Of a stretch of 64,000 nt of DNA, positions 1 through 8,294 are shown in pieces. Numbering within the stretch: position 1 is the stretch's first letter; every line of letters starts with the position of its first letter. A program made the translations under genes and the position numbers. The notes below the pieces were generated by a model. That model saw only the letters and a list, made by a program, of their open reading frames with translations, was not told the origin of the DNA and did no database searches. Origin of the DNA: Clostridiales bacterium (GTDB taxonomy: Bacteria > Bacillota > Clostridia > Oscillospirales > Oscillospiraceae); the NCBI GenBank assembly GCA_021205455.1, contig JAJPXL010000136.1:21964-85963 (forward strand), given 5' to 3'.

Positions 1-219
1 CACGTTTTCAACAGCTTTCAATATTTTTTTGATTAACCGCTCCACAGGAATACGCAGTCCATCACCCTCGTGATGTTCAAAAGGGGGAGAGGATTTCCCC
101 AGCAAAGCAAACGCAGCGTGCCTTTGCAGCACAAAGGCGGAGCTTTCTGCTTTGTGAGATGAAGCGAAACGTACCTAAAAACGCATAAAACGGATTGTTC
201 TGCTACAATATTTGAGTAT
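1..219. other. Left-edge stretch with no supported gene
   Basis: I see no complete gene here. On the minus strand one frame stays open from about 170 to the left edge. Its last part reads as plausible protein (RIPVERLIKKILKAVENV). It has no start codon or ribosome binding site, so it could be a fragment of a gene lying to the left, or chance. A second overlapping minus frame (305 to 33) has neither motif nor ribosome binding site. Confidence 0.2.
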
Positions 220-735
220 TTAACTATAATTACAGTTGTTTGACAGATGACTTCCTGTAAATCGTCCCGGCAAAAATTCCAGGGTTGCGCAGCATTTGTC
301 TGCAATGCACACCACCCACGCCTCTCTACATTTGGGCGGTATGGGTGTCAGCGGAAACATATGCCGCGTGATGATGTTTTCCTCGATGCCATTGATTCCG
401 TAATCTGCCTTGGCATTTCTTGCTGCAATGACAGGGTGCCTGTATCCGTGCAGGACGTAAGTTTTCACACTTTCATTCCTGTGATATAAGAAATAATCAT
501 GGAGCAGCGCGCCCCGCACCAGGGAATCTATGTCGAAGGAGAAAGGCAGAGCATTTGCCATTGCCAAACTGACTTCGGCAACATGAACGCTGTGGTCATA
601 CACTGTCGTTTCCCTGTGGTGCAGGAATGTTTTTTCTGACGCAAACCGCCCCTCACTGGCTAGACTTTGAATGGTCATCTGAATTTTTTGCGCATTGCGC
701 TTTTGCTGATTCTTTTTATCCCTGTTTGCCTTCAT
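220..735 (-). CDS. HD-domain phosphohydrolase family protein
   Basis: The 171-residue product has a basic N-terminus, then an HD-domain pattern. It shows an H near the HSVHVAEVSLAMA helix, the metal-binding HD pair in GALLHDYFLYHR, and a later conserved H in ITRHMFPL. HD proteins are metal-dependent phosphohydrolases. The substrate here is not predictable. The length fits small stand-alone HD proteins of Clostridia, so it looks intact. A GGAG lies about 13 bases upstream of the ATG, a long spacing. A same-strand coding fragment lies just upstream. Confidence 0.7.
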   Translation of the reverse strand: MKANRDKKNQQKRNAQKIQMTIQSLASEGRFASEKTFLHHRETTVYDHSVHVAEVSLAMANALPFSFDIDSLVRGALLHDYFLYHRNESVKTYVLHGYRHPVIAARNAKADYGINGIEENIITRHMFPLTPIPPKCREAWVVCIADKCCATLEFLPGRFTGSHLSNNCNYS

Positions 736-809
736 GTTTCACGTCACGCTCCAACCATGATGCGCACCTGACTGTCGGCGAACTGTTCCGCCACATGGTT
801 CTATATCAG

Positions 810-1046
810 TCATAGATGTTTACTTTTTCCCTCGTCACTCATCTGTACCCAGGCGACGCGAAACACGCCATCCAACATTGTGTTCACATCGATGTTGACC
901 GCCTTGTCCAGTCGGTTTTGAAATTCTGACAGCAGCGTTATCGTTTTGATGGAATAGTTCGCAGCGGTGCAGCAGTCATAGCTAAAACAGCCAAGGTTTC
1001 CATTCTGCGCACAGTAAAATTTTTGGTGGATAAAAACGCTTGACTG
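810..1046 (-). pseudogene. C-terminal coding fragment without a start codon
   Basis: The minus strand is open from a TGA at 1047-1049 to a TGA at 810-812, 78 codons. It reads like real protein (for example TLLSEFQNRLDKAVNIDVN and MLDGVFRVAWVQMSDEGK). There is no in-frame ATG, GTG or TTG with a ribosome binding site near its beginning. The likeliest reading is the decayed 3' end of a gene whose 5' part is lost. The riboswitch begins about 20 bases beyond its upstream end, so a rearrangement may have joined the two. The family is not recognised. Confidence 0.35.
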
Positions 1047-1067
1047 TCACCGGCAACTGTGGTATCT

Positions 1068-1162
1068 TATGATTACCATAAAGAGTGCGCGAGGGACAAG
1101 CCCTGGGACCGCACAGCAACCTACCGGTAAGGCAAGGTGCTAAAGCTTGATTCGATGGGTGC
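1068..1162 (+). ncRNA. SAM-class riboswitch aptamer (S-box-like, SAM-I or SAM-I/IV type)
   Basis: The stretch shows the S-box core. A GTGCG/CGCAC helix (about 1084-1088 with 1110-1114) encloses GAGGGACAAGCCCTGGGACC, with the kink-turn-like and pseudoknot-like GGGAC/GCCC elements. It is followed by CAGCAACC, a short CCTACC/GGTAAGG arm, and the conserved AAGGTGCTAA (about 1133-1143). These are the conserved blocks of the SAM-I superfamily. I could not place a clean canonical P1, so the exact subclass is open. It lies on the plus strand, directly upstream of the gene at 1245. Confidence 0.75.
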
Positions 1163-1235
1163 ATATGTTTTTTACGGCTTCCATCGATTACGATGGGAGC
1201 TCTTCTTTGCGCTTTTATGGAAAATCGCAAAGGAG
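1152..1235 (+). promoter_or_regulatory. Riboswitch expression platform that hides the ribosome binding site
   Basis: Two structures can be paired exactly. First, CCATCG (1181-1186) can pair with CGATGG (1191-1196). The same CCATCGA (1181-1187) can instead pair with TCGATGG (1152-1158) at the 3' end of the aptamer, so these two are mutually exclusive. Second, CTTCTTTGCG (1202-1211) pairs with CGCAAAGGAG (1226-1235) over ten positions with one G-U. This buries the AGGAG ribosome binding site of the 1245 gene. No U-tract follows, so translational rather than transcriptional control is indicated. Confidence 0.6.
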
Positions 1236-1244
1236 TGTCATGTC

Positions 1245-1640
1245 ATGTCCAAATTAAAGAATGTCAACAGGGAAATCAAGAGGGCTGTGCAGGCCAGAAG
1301 GTGCCGGATTCCCAGAGAGGACCGCACGCTGACTGCGCTCACGAAGCTCAACGGCAGGGTCTACGTCTACTGCGGAGACCGAAAGACGCAGCAACGATTC
1401 ATCGAAGATGCGGAGAATGAGTATTTCCGCTACGGAGACGGTGTGTCGCTGCGGGAGAGAGCGCCAGACTCAATTATGGCGTTGAATCAAGACCGAACGA
1501 TCAATTTTCTCGGCTTTGTAGGGACGATGGCGTTTCACCATGCAGACCATCTCGGCATCGGGGAGGATGCTATCCCGCTTATCAGGGTCGATTACAGGAA
1601 ATACATTGCAGGCTATCAGGATTTTATCTATAGACCCTGA
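1245..1640 (+). CDS. Uncharacterised 131-residue protein under a SAM riboswitch
   Basis: The start is the ATG at 1245, nine bases after AGGAG (1231-1235). Longer frames starting inside the riboswitch are not credible. The protein is basic at the N-terminus (KLKNVNREIKRAVQARR). It then has a central GRVYVYCGDRKTQQRFIEDAE stretch and a C-terminal half rich in aromatic residues. I see no signal peptide, membrane segment or family motif I recognise. Known SAM-riboswitch targets are methionine synthesis, transport and SAM metabolism genes, and this product resembles none of them. It ends 30 bases from the convergent polymerase gene. Confidence 0.6.
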   Translation: MSKLKNVNREIKRAVQARRCRIPREDRTLTALTKLNGRVYVYCGDRKTQQRFIEDAENEYFRYGDGVSLRERAPDSIMALNQDRTINFLGFVGTMAFHHADHLGIGEDAIPLIRVDYRKYIAGYQDFIYRP

Positions 1641-1670
1641 TAGCGCTCAATCAACGTGGGTGCCATTTGC

Positions 1671-3188
1671 TTACGCCTTATGCCCTCCGATCTGTGCATT
1701 GCGGTCCTTTCCGGTGGCCCCTTCCTCCAGATTCATGCCTTTCAGCAGGGCGTTCTTCCCGTACTTTTTCTGGATGGCGAGGACCGCTTTTTGCCGCCGC
1801 TTCTCCTTTTCCAGCGCCTCCTGCTCCGCCTGCCGCTGCTGCTCCAGAGCGGCGTAATCGGTGAACAGGTCAAGCTGCTCCGGCTCCGGCGGACGCGCCA
1901 GATTCTCGCTGACAACGTGGTTGGCGACCACATACATCCTGCGCACCAGCAGATTCCGGTCAACAATGCGGTCAAACAGCTCCATGGCGGCGTTGGTGAT
2001 CAGCATGGTGGACGCCGTCTGCCGCCCCAGGTTGATGGAGCCGTGGGCCTGCTTGGGAACCTTCCTGCCGTAGTGGTCAGTGATGACTTCGCCCTTATAT
2101 GCGTTCTGCCGTGACCGGTCGGCCAGGTTTTCGATGTCGTACCCAATGGTCAGCACGATTTGGTCCGCCACCAGCCCCTTGTCAACCAGGTCGAGGGATA
2201 GCGCATCCGCCATTTCCCGAACGACCAGCTTCGCCTTGTCAAACTCATAGGGCGAATGAAGCACCTGCCCGGAGCTGATGCTGTTGTTCTCCGGTTTGTA
2301 TGCCTTGATGTCGGAAATGCGGCAGGGTTCCCAGCCCCAGGCATGGTCAATCAGCAGCTCGGCGTTGATACCGAACTCCTTGTAGAGCCTGTCCTCGCCA
2401 TAGCTGCTCAGGCTGCACCTGGCAATGTCGCCCATTGTAGAAAGTCCCAGCTTCTCCAGGCGTTTCGCGTAGCCACGGCCCACCCGCCAGAAGTCGGTGA
2501 TGGGCTGGTGCGCCCAAAGCTGCTGCCGGTAGCTCATCTCGTTCAGCTCCGCGATACGCACACCGTCCTTGTCGGCGGGGATGTGCTTCGCCACGATGTC
2601 CATGGCGATTTTGCAAAGATAGAGGTTGGTGCCGATTCCGGCGGTAGCTGTGATGCCGGTTTCCTTCAGCACCTCCCGAATCATTTTCATGGCCAGCTCG
2701 TGGGGCGTGAGCCGATAGGTCTGCAAATAGCTGGTCACATCCATGAATACCTCATCGATGCTGTACACATGGATGTCCTCCGGAGCGATGAACCGGAGGT
2801 AGACCTGATAAATCTCGGTGCTGCGCTGGATATAGTGAGCCATCTGAGGCGTGGCCACGATGTAGTCCAGCGCCAGCGACGGGTCAGCATTCAGCTCATT
2901 GATGTCGCAGGAGGTGCCGGTGAAGGTATGCCCCGGCGCGCGGCGCTGCCGGTCGCGGTTGACCTCCTTCACCCGCTGGACAACCTCAAACAGCCTCGCC
3001 CGTCCGGGAATGCCGTAGGATTTCAGCGCGGGGGACACCGCAAGGCAGATGGTTTTCTCCGTGCGGCTCTGGTCGGCCACCACCAGATTGGTGGTCAGCG
3101 GGTCAAGCCCGCGCTCTGCGCACTTCACCGAGGCGTAGAAGGATTTCAGGTCGATGGCGATATAGGAACGGTCTGACAAACGGTTCAC
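1671..3188 (-). CDS. Y-family DNA polymerase (UmuC/DinB-like)
   Basis: This is a translesion DNA polymerase of the ImpB/MucB/SamB family. The first catalytic block IAIDLKSFYASVKCAERG carries the metal-binding Asp and the steric-gate region. The YSIDEVFMDVT block holds the catalytic Asp-Glu pair, and GIGTNLYLCKIA matches the palm/fingers region. A helix-hairpin-helix follows (WRVGRGYAKRLEKLGLSTMGDIA). Its length, about 500 residues, fits the UmuC branch, which is longer than DinB (about 350). The GTG at 3188 lies only two bases from GGGAGG (3196-3191). The TTG at 3179 is better spaced (11 bases), so initiation may be there. I see no clear LexA box. Confidence 0.88.
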   Translation of the reverse strand: MNRLSDRSYIAIDLKSFYASVKCAERGLDPLTTNLVVADQSRTEKTICLAVSPALKSYGIPGRARLFEVVQRVKEVNRDRQRRAPGHTFTGTSCDINELNADPSLALDYIVATPQMAHYIQRSTEIYQVYLRFIAPEDIHVYSIDEVFMDVTSYLQTYRLTPHELAMKMIREVLKETGITATAGIGTNLYLCKIAMDIVAKHIPADKDGVRIAELNEMSYRQQLWAHQPITDFWRVGRGYAKRLEKLGLSTMGDIARCSLSSYGEDRLYKEFGINAELLIDHAWGWEPCRISDIKAYKPENNSISSGQVLHSPYEFDKAKLVVREMADALSLDLVDKGLVADQIVLTIGYDIENLADRSRQNAYKGEVITDHYGRKVPKQAHGSINLGRQTASTMLITNAAMELFDRIVDRNLLVRRMYVVANHVVSENLARPPEPEQLDLFTDYAALEQQRQAEQEALEKEKRRQKAVLAIQKKYGKNALLKGMNLEEGATGKDRNAQIGGHKA

Positions 3189-3332
3189 CCCCTCCCTTTC
3201 ACTGTTTCCAGTATACCACAGTCAGCGGAAAATTGGCAGGAAAAAATCAGTTTCCGCTCCGAGTTTCCCGCTGAGCTTCCGCAAGGCGCTCTTGAGCACA
3301 CAAAATTTTAGCTACGCTTCCGCTCCTTTCTG

Positions 3333-3341
3333 TGCTATAAT
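3333..3341 (+). promoter_or_regulatory. Extended -10 promoter for the Sel1-repeat gene
   Basis: TGC-TATAAT at 3333-3341 is an extended -10 element. No convincing -35 lies 16 to 18 bases upstream. It would give a leader of about 185 bases before the Sel1 gene. Confidence 0.45.
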
Positions 3342-3446
3342 AGTCGACAGTACATTCCATGTCATGCGAGGATGGAGAAGTTTTCCGGTAACGGTATCGC
3401 ACAAGAGGCTTTTCAAGCTGATGATTGAGGCAGGAGGAAAGCTAAC

Positions 3447-3476
3447 ATGGAAGCCCGGAGGGCGTGCGCAGTATAG
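3447..3476 (+). CDS. Possible nine-residue leader peptide
   Basis: An ATG at 3447 lies nine bases after a perfect AGGAGG (3432-3437). It opens a frame that stops at TAG 3474-3476 (product MEARRACAV). It sits in the leader between the promoter and the Sel1 gene. The strong ribosome binding site is the only argument for it. It could be a translated leader that couples or tunes expression, or a chance site. Confidence 0.3.
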   Translation: MEARRACAV

Positions 3477-3532
3477 GGCCCGGCCGGACGGGAACACCAT
3501 TCGCAACGTAGAACGATTAGGAGGCGAAACGT

Positions 3533-4090
3533 ATGGACTGCCAGGAGAAGGACGCACAGGGGGCAGCGTATTTGGACGCCGGGGCAGAGGCCTATCAGAA
3601 GGGCGACTATGAGACGGCAATCAAGCTGTACTGGAAGGCTTCGGAGCTGGGCAACGTGACCGCCCTCAGCAATTTGGGCTACTGCTATTACTACGGGCGC
3701 AGCGTCCCTGTGGACAAGGAGCTGGCGCGGAAGTGCTGGGCACAGGCCGCCATGTCCGGAGACATTGCGGCGACCTACAAGCTGGGCGACTTGTATCGCT
3801 TCGGTGATTTGGAACCCAATCTGGACTATTCCAACGCCCTGCACAGGCGGGCTTTCGCGCTGGCGCTGGATTCCGAGGACATCTATACCTACCCGGATGC
3901 GGCCCTGCGAATACTGCAATACTGCCCGGAGACGCTGGACGAAACGGAGATCGACAAAAGACTGTTGGCGCAGATCTGCGTGGATGCGATTCAGGCCAGG
4001 ATCGCAGACGGCGACCACTACTCCGACGGGGTGCTGAAAAAGGCAGAGGCGATTTTAGAGGAGCTGAACCGCAAACAGGGCAGCGATTAA
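3533..4090 (+). CDS. Sel1-like/TPR repeat protein
   Basis: The 185-residue protein is helical. It contains Sel1-type repeats, the clearest being YWKASELGNVTALSNLGYCY followed by YYGRSVPVDKELARKCWAQA. A further degenerate repeat covers TYKLGDLYRFGD and the following helix. Sel1 repeats are protein-interaction scaffolds. There is no signal peptide, so it is probably cytoplasmic. AGGAGG lies eight bases before the ATG. It stands alone, with its own promoter and a strong terminator. The partner is unknown. Confidence 0.75.
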   Translation: MDCQEKDAQGAAYLDAGAEAYQKGDYETAIKLYWKASELGNVTALSNLGYCYYYGRSVPVDKELARKCWAQAAMSGDIAATYKLGDLYRFGDLEPNLDYSNALHRRAFALALDSEDIYTYPDAALRILQYCPETLDETEIDKRLLAQICVDAIQARIADGDHYSDGVLKKAEAILEELNRKQGSD

Positions 4091-4190
4091 ATGCTTCTCC
4101 TCCGGGCGAGGAATAGACACGGCAGGTGCTTTCCTGTTCCTGCAGGCTATGCTGACCGGTGAAGCCGTGAATGCCAATTTGCAAAAATGC

Positions 4191-4237
4191 AGAGCGAGTA
4201 TCGCCCCAAATAGGGCGATACTCGCTCTTTTTCTTTT
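4191..4237 (+). terminator. Rho-independent terminator after the Sel1 gene
   Basis: A long perfect stem (AGAGCGAGTATCGCCC with GGGCGATACTCGCTCT) is followed by TTTTCTTTT. It separates the plus-strand Sel1 gene from the minus-strand ABC transporter. The reverse direction has only a weak T-run. Confidence 0.9.
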
Positions 4238-4258
4238 GCAGCGCTGGGGCGGGGCGGT

Positions 4259-7200
4259 TTACTCCGTCCGCAGGGCCGTCACCGGGTCCTTCTTGGCGGC
4301 CTGTCTGGAGGGTATCAGTCCGCCTATCAGCGTCAGAGCCATGCTCAGGACCACCAGTATCGCGGCGTTGGATACAACCAGGACGGCGTTGATGTCGGTG
4401 GAACCCGCCACCGAGTGAACCACTGCGTTGATTGGAATCAACAGCAGCTCCGCCAGGCCCACGCCCAGCAGACCGGCGCAGAGGCCGATAATCAGCGTCT
4501 CTGCATTGAAGATTTGGGAGATGTTCCCCTTGGAGGCGCCGATGGCGCGGAGGATACCGATTTCTCTTGTACGCTCCAGCACGGAGATATAGGTAATAAC
4601 GCCAATCATAATGGAGGACACAACCAGGGAGATGGACACGAAGGCAATCAGCACATAGGAGATGACATCCATGATGGTGGTCACGGACGACATCAGAGTG
4701 CCCACCGTATCCGTATAGGTGATGACATCGTCCTCGTTGCCCTCGGCCTTCTTCATCTCGTTATAGTCATCCAGAATCGCCAGCACGCCATCTTTGCTGT
4801 CAAAGTCCTTGGGGTAGAGGTCGATTTCCGAGGGGCTGTCGAAGTCCACATAGCCCAGCGTCTCCAGATTGCCGGCATAGGTGGAGCTGCTGGAGGAGCT
4901 CATGGAGCTGATAAGCTCCATGAGGTCATCGCTGTCCATGTTGAACTCGAAGGCGTCCGTAAGGGCATCCGCGTCGATCTCCAGGGCGTCCGCCATACTG
5001 TCCTCCAGCTCATCCAGCATTCCATTCATGGCGGTCTCCATCGCGTCGGAGATCTGATTCATCACCTCATCCATGACGCCTTCCATAGCCGTGGAGAGCG
5101 CGCTGGTGATCTGACTCTCCAGCTCGGCCATCTGGCTTGCCATGGCAGAGGCGATTTGGTCCTGAATCGCGGTCATCTGGCTGGCCATTGCCGTGGCCAT
5201 CTGCTCCTCAAGGGAGGACATCTGGCTAGCCATCGCGGCGGTGATCGCCTCTGTAATGGCCTCGGTGTAAGCGGACATAATCGACTGGGTATAGCTCTGG
5301 ATGATGGCGTTCATCTGCTCCTCCATGCCGGACAGGTCCAGCATGCTCATCAGCCCGGCAGACATGAGCGCGGTGGCCTCGTCCGAGGCCAGATATTCTG
5401 AGAAGCCATCGCTGACGCTGGAGATGGTGGTCAGGCCGTTCTCCTCGGCGTAGCTCTCGTATCCGCTCGCCAGGGCGGAGGCGATTTCATCCATCTGCTC
5501 GTCAGTGATGGTAATGTCAGCGCTCACCGTGATATGCGAATCCGCCCAATCGTCAAAAATGTCCTGGGCGCGGCCTGTGGCCAGGTAGTCTGACGTAGAG
5601 ATGTCCGTGGAGCCCGCTGTCGCCTGCTCAGTCACAAAGCTCTCGTAATCCTCCAGAATGCTGGCCAGCATATCCTCCAGGCCGTCAGTGGAGACGGACA
5701 CCTCGCCGTTCTCCTCCATGATTTCCACCAGCAGGTTGGAGAGGGTGCTTCTGGCCTCGCCGCTGGACAGATAATCCGAGAAGTCCTCCGTCAGATCAGA
5801 ATAGTCTGACAAACCGTTGGATGCGGCGTAATCCGCGTAGCCGTTCAGGATGCTGGTGGCCAGTGCAGTCACGGACTCCGTGGAGACGTTGATAGACACC
5901 CCGCTCATCAGGCTGCTCATGTCAAGCTCCCCCATATCGGAGAGGTCGACGCTGGACAGGTCGATGCTGCTCAAATCCAGGTCAAAGTCCAGGTCCATGC
6001 CGGACAGGTCGATGCTGGACAGGTCAATACTGGATAGATCCATACTGGACAAATCCAGATTCAGGTCCATATCGCTGAAATCAACCATGTCGGACAAATC
6101 CATGGAGTCCATGTCCAGGTCAAAGGCGTCGGACAGGTCCAGGGAATCGGACAGGGAGTCGGTCATACTGCTGAGGTCAAAGGCGTCCTGCAGGGCGTCG
6201 GTGTCGATGGTGAACAGGGATTCCAGGTCAATGCCGCTGTCGCTGTCCTCCCCGAAGGGCTCACCGGTCAGCACGTTGGTGTCCGGGTCCGCCATCTGTG
6301 CCTGGACAACTTCGCTCTCCTCCGCCAGCTCGGAGACGTGCTCCACCAGGGAGGGCAGGTAGTTGATGCCGGAGGACAGCGCCGCGCTGACGGCGTCCTC
6401 CTTGGGCTGCACGATGCCCACGATGGTAATATCCTCACCGTTGGCCACCAGGTCCATCATATAGTCATCGTCATCCGGCTTATCCACCCACAGCTCGTAC
6501 TCGCTGTCGTACTGGTAATAGTCCGCGCTGCTGACCAGCTTGAAGGTCAGGCCCAGCACCTCATCATAGGAGAAGGAGTCGTAGCCGTCGGGGGTTTCGG
6601 CGTCCTCGCCGTTGACGAACTGGTCCAGGATGTCCTCCAGGATGGAGTAGTCCTCCAGGCCCAGGGTATACATCACGATGTCGCTGATGCTCCCGTTGGA
6701 GGAGAGGACCAGAACGCACTCGTTATAGTTCTCCGGCCAGCGCCCCGCCTTGACCTCGTACTGGTCAATGTACAGACTCTCGTTCTCCGGCATCTGGTAG
6801 AACACGCTTACGCCGGTCATGGAGGCCATCATGGTGCTGGACATGATGGTGGAACCCATCCCCATGAGGGGGGTGATGGCGGTGTCCGGGTGGACCTGCC
6901 GGTAATCGTCATCCTCCAGCAGGTAGATTTGCGGGTCCACGCCGTAGGTGTACTCGATGGCGTTGACATAATCCCAAATGTCGCTCTCCCCGCTCTCCAG
7001 GTAGGCTTTCAGGGGCGTCAGGTTGTTGCTGCCCATGATGGAGGCCAGGCTGGAAACCAGCTCGGTGACGGTGATGGTGTCCGAGTCATTTTCTGACGTG
7101 ATACTGGAGGCGATACCGGTGCCGGCCTCCATCATAGACGCAAGGTCCAGCGCGCTGGACTGAACCTGGACGGGATATTCCGACAGCGTCTGCTCCTCAA

Positions 7201-8086
7201 TGGACTGAATATAGTTGTTGACGCCTGCCGAGATGGCCAGAATCAGGGCAATGCCGATGATGCCGATGGAACCGGCAAAGGCGGTCAGCAGCGTCCGGGC
7301 CTTTTTGGTGCCCAGGTTGTTGAAGGAGAGGGCGAGTGAGGTGAAAAACGACATGGAGGACTTCCCCATGTTCTTGTGTACCGGCGCTGGCAGCGCCGCA
7401 CCTCCGACCGTATAAGGGGCGGTGTCGCTCTGAATCTTCCCGTCCTGCAGACGGACGATTCTGGTGGCGTACCGCTCCGCCAGCTCCGGGTTGTGGGTCA
7501 CCATGACCACCAGTCTGTCCTTCGCCACCTCTTTCAGCAGCTCCATGACCTGGATACTGGTGTCCGTATCCAATGCGCCGGTGGGTTCATCGGCCAGCAG
7601 GATGTCGGGGTTATTGATGAGGGCACGGGCCAGGGCCACGCGCTGCATCTGGCCGCCGGACATCTGGTTCGGCTTCTTGTGCAGCTGGTCCCCCAGCCCC
7701 ACCTTTTTCAGCGCGTCCACCGCCCGCTTCCTGCGCTCAGCCTTGGAGACGCCGGAAATGGTCAGTGCCAGCTCCACGTTGGCCAGGACGGTCTGGTGGG
7801 GAATCAGGTTGTAGCTTTGAAAGACGAATCCGATGGTGTGATTCCGGTAGGAGTCCCAGTCTCGGTCGGTGTATTTCTTGGTGGAGATGCCGTTGATGAT
7901 CAGGTCTCCGCTGTCATACCGATCCAGGCCGCCTATGATGTTCAGCAGTGTCGTCTTGCCCGACCCGCTGGGGCCCAGGATGGCCACAAATTCATTGTCC
8001 CGAAGGTTCAAATTGACATCGTTCAAGGCGGTCTGAACCAGTTCTCCGGTTCGGTACGTCTTGTTAATGCCTTTCAGTTGCAGCAT
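4259..8086 (-). CDS. MacB-like ABC exporter, fused ATPase and FtsX-type permease
   Basis: This 1275-residue single-chain exporter has an N-terminal ATPase of the LolD/MacB class. It shows Walker A GPSGSGKTT (38-46), Q-loop FVFQ (87-90), signature MSGGQMQRVALARA (142-155), Walker B LLADEP and H-loop VTHNP. One membrane segment follows near 265-295, then about 800 residues outside the membrane. The C-terminus has three membrane segments with the FtsX motif LERTREIGILRAIGASKGNI. Such proteins usually export or clear peptides and antibiotics. The outer domain is unusually large, with a five-residue DLSSx repeat and amphipathic SQMxxLExQ helices. It is divergent from a two-component system that may control it. 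Confidence 0.85.
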   Translation of the reverse strand: MLQLKGINKTYRTGELVQTALNDVNLNLRDNEFVAILGPSGSGKTTLLNIIGGLDRYDSGDLIINGISTKKYTDRDWDSYRNHTIGFVFQSYNLIPHQTVLANVELALTISGVSKAERRKRAVDALKKVGLGDQLHKKPNQMSGGQMQRVALARALINNPDILLADEPTGALDTDTSIQVMELLKEVAKDRLVVMVTHNPELAERYATRIVRLQDGKIQSDTAPYTVGGAALPAPVHKNMGKSSMSFFTSLALSFNNLGTKKARTLLTAFAGSIGIIGIALILAISAGVNNYIQSIEEQTLSEYPVQVQSSALDLASMMEAGTGIASSITSENDSDTITVTELVSSLASIMGSNNLTPLKAYLESGESDIWDYVNAIEYTYGVDPQIYLLEDDDYRQVHPDTAITPLMGMGSTIMSSTMMASMTGVSVFYQMPENESLYIDQYEVKAGRWPENYNECVLVLSSNGSISDIVMYTLGLEDYSILEDILDQFVNGEDAETPDGYDSFSYDEVLGLTFKLVSSADYYQYDSEYELWVDKPDDDDYMMDLVANGEDITIVGIVQPKEDAVSAALSSGINYLPSLVEHVSELAEESEVVQAQMADPDTNVLTGEPFGEDSDSGIDLESLFTIDTDALQDAFDLSSMTDSLSDSLDLSDAFDLDMDSMDLSDMVDFSDMDLNLDLSSMDLSSIDLSSIDLSGMDLDFDLDLSSIDLSSVDLSDMGELDMSSLMSGVSINVSTESVTALATSILNGYADYAASNGLSDYSDLTEDFSDYLSSGEARSTLSNLLVEIMEENGEVSVSTDGLEDMLASILEDYESFVTEQATAGSTDISTSDYLATGRAQDIFDDWADSHITVSADITITDEQMDEIASALASGYESYAEENGLTTISSVSDGFSEYLASDEATALMSAGLMSMLDLSGMEEQMNAIIQSYTQSIMSAYTEAITEAITAAMASQMSSLEEQMATAMASQMTAIQDQIASAMASQMAELESQITSALSTAMEGVMDEVMNQISDAMETAMNGMLDELEDSMADALEIDADALTDAFEFNMDSDDLMELISSMSSSSSSTYAGNLETLGYVDFDSPSEIDLYPKDFDSKDGVLAILDDYNEMKKAEGNEDDVITYTDTVGTLMSSVTTIMDVISYVLIAFVSISLVVSSIMIGVITYISVLERTREIGILRAIGASKGNISQIFNAETLIIGLCAGLLGVGLAELLLIPINAVVHSVAGSTDINAVLVVSNAAILVVLSMALTLIGGLIPSRQAAKKDPVTALRTE
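5935..6170 (-). repeat. Coding repeat: five-residue DLS(S/D)(I/M) units in the exporter's outer domain
   Basis: The DNA is a degenerate 15-base repeat on the minus strand. It encodes roughly a dozen and a half DLSSI, DLSSM, DLSDM or DLDFD units. The period of five suggests a pentapeptide-like solenoid or a calcium-binding Asp ladder. That fold is inferred. Confidence 0.7.
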
Positions 8087-8144
8087 GGCAGATGCTCCTT
8101 TTCCTTTAATTCCGTTCCATTCTAACGCACAAGGATAAACTCAG

Positions 8145-8176
8145 GAACAAATAAAAAAGAACAAAGTGTGAACAAA
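8145..8176. promoter_or_regulatory. Three GAACAAA direct repeats, possible response-regulator sites
   Basis: GAACAAA occurs at 8145-8151, 8159-8165 and 8170-8176. The spacings are 14 and 11 bases, near the helical-turn spacing used by OmpR-family regulators. They lie between the divergent exporter gene and the two-component operon. Regulator binding is inferred from position and periodicity only. Confidence 0.4.
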
Positions 8177-8225
8177 CCCGCTTTCCTTTTTCAGATTTGT
8201 TTACCTTAACGTGTCATTTTCGTGT

Positions 8226-8231
8226 TATACT
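8226..8231 (+). promoter_or_regulatory. Probable -10 (TATACT) of the two-component operon
   Basis: TATACT at 8226-8231 lies 64 bases before the regulator's start codon. No good -35 is visible at 17 bases, which suits an activator-dependent promoter with the GAACAAA repeats 50 to 80 bases upstream. Confidence 0.4.
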
Positions 8232-8294
8232 ATGTGTATATCAGATGGCGCCCCCGCCGAGCAGCGCGGGGCGCAGGAAAGGAGATGTACCGGA

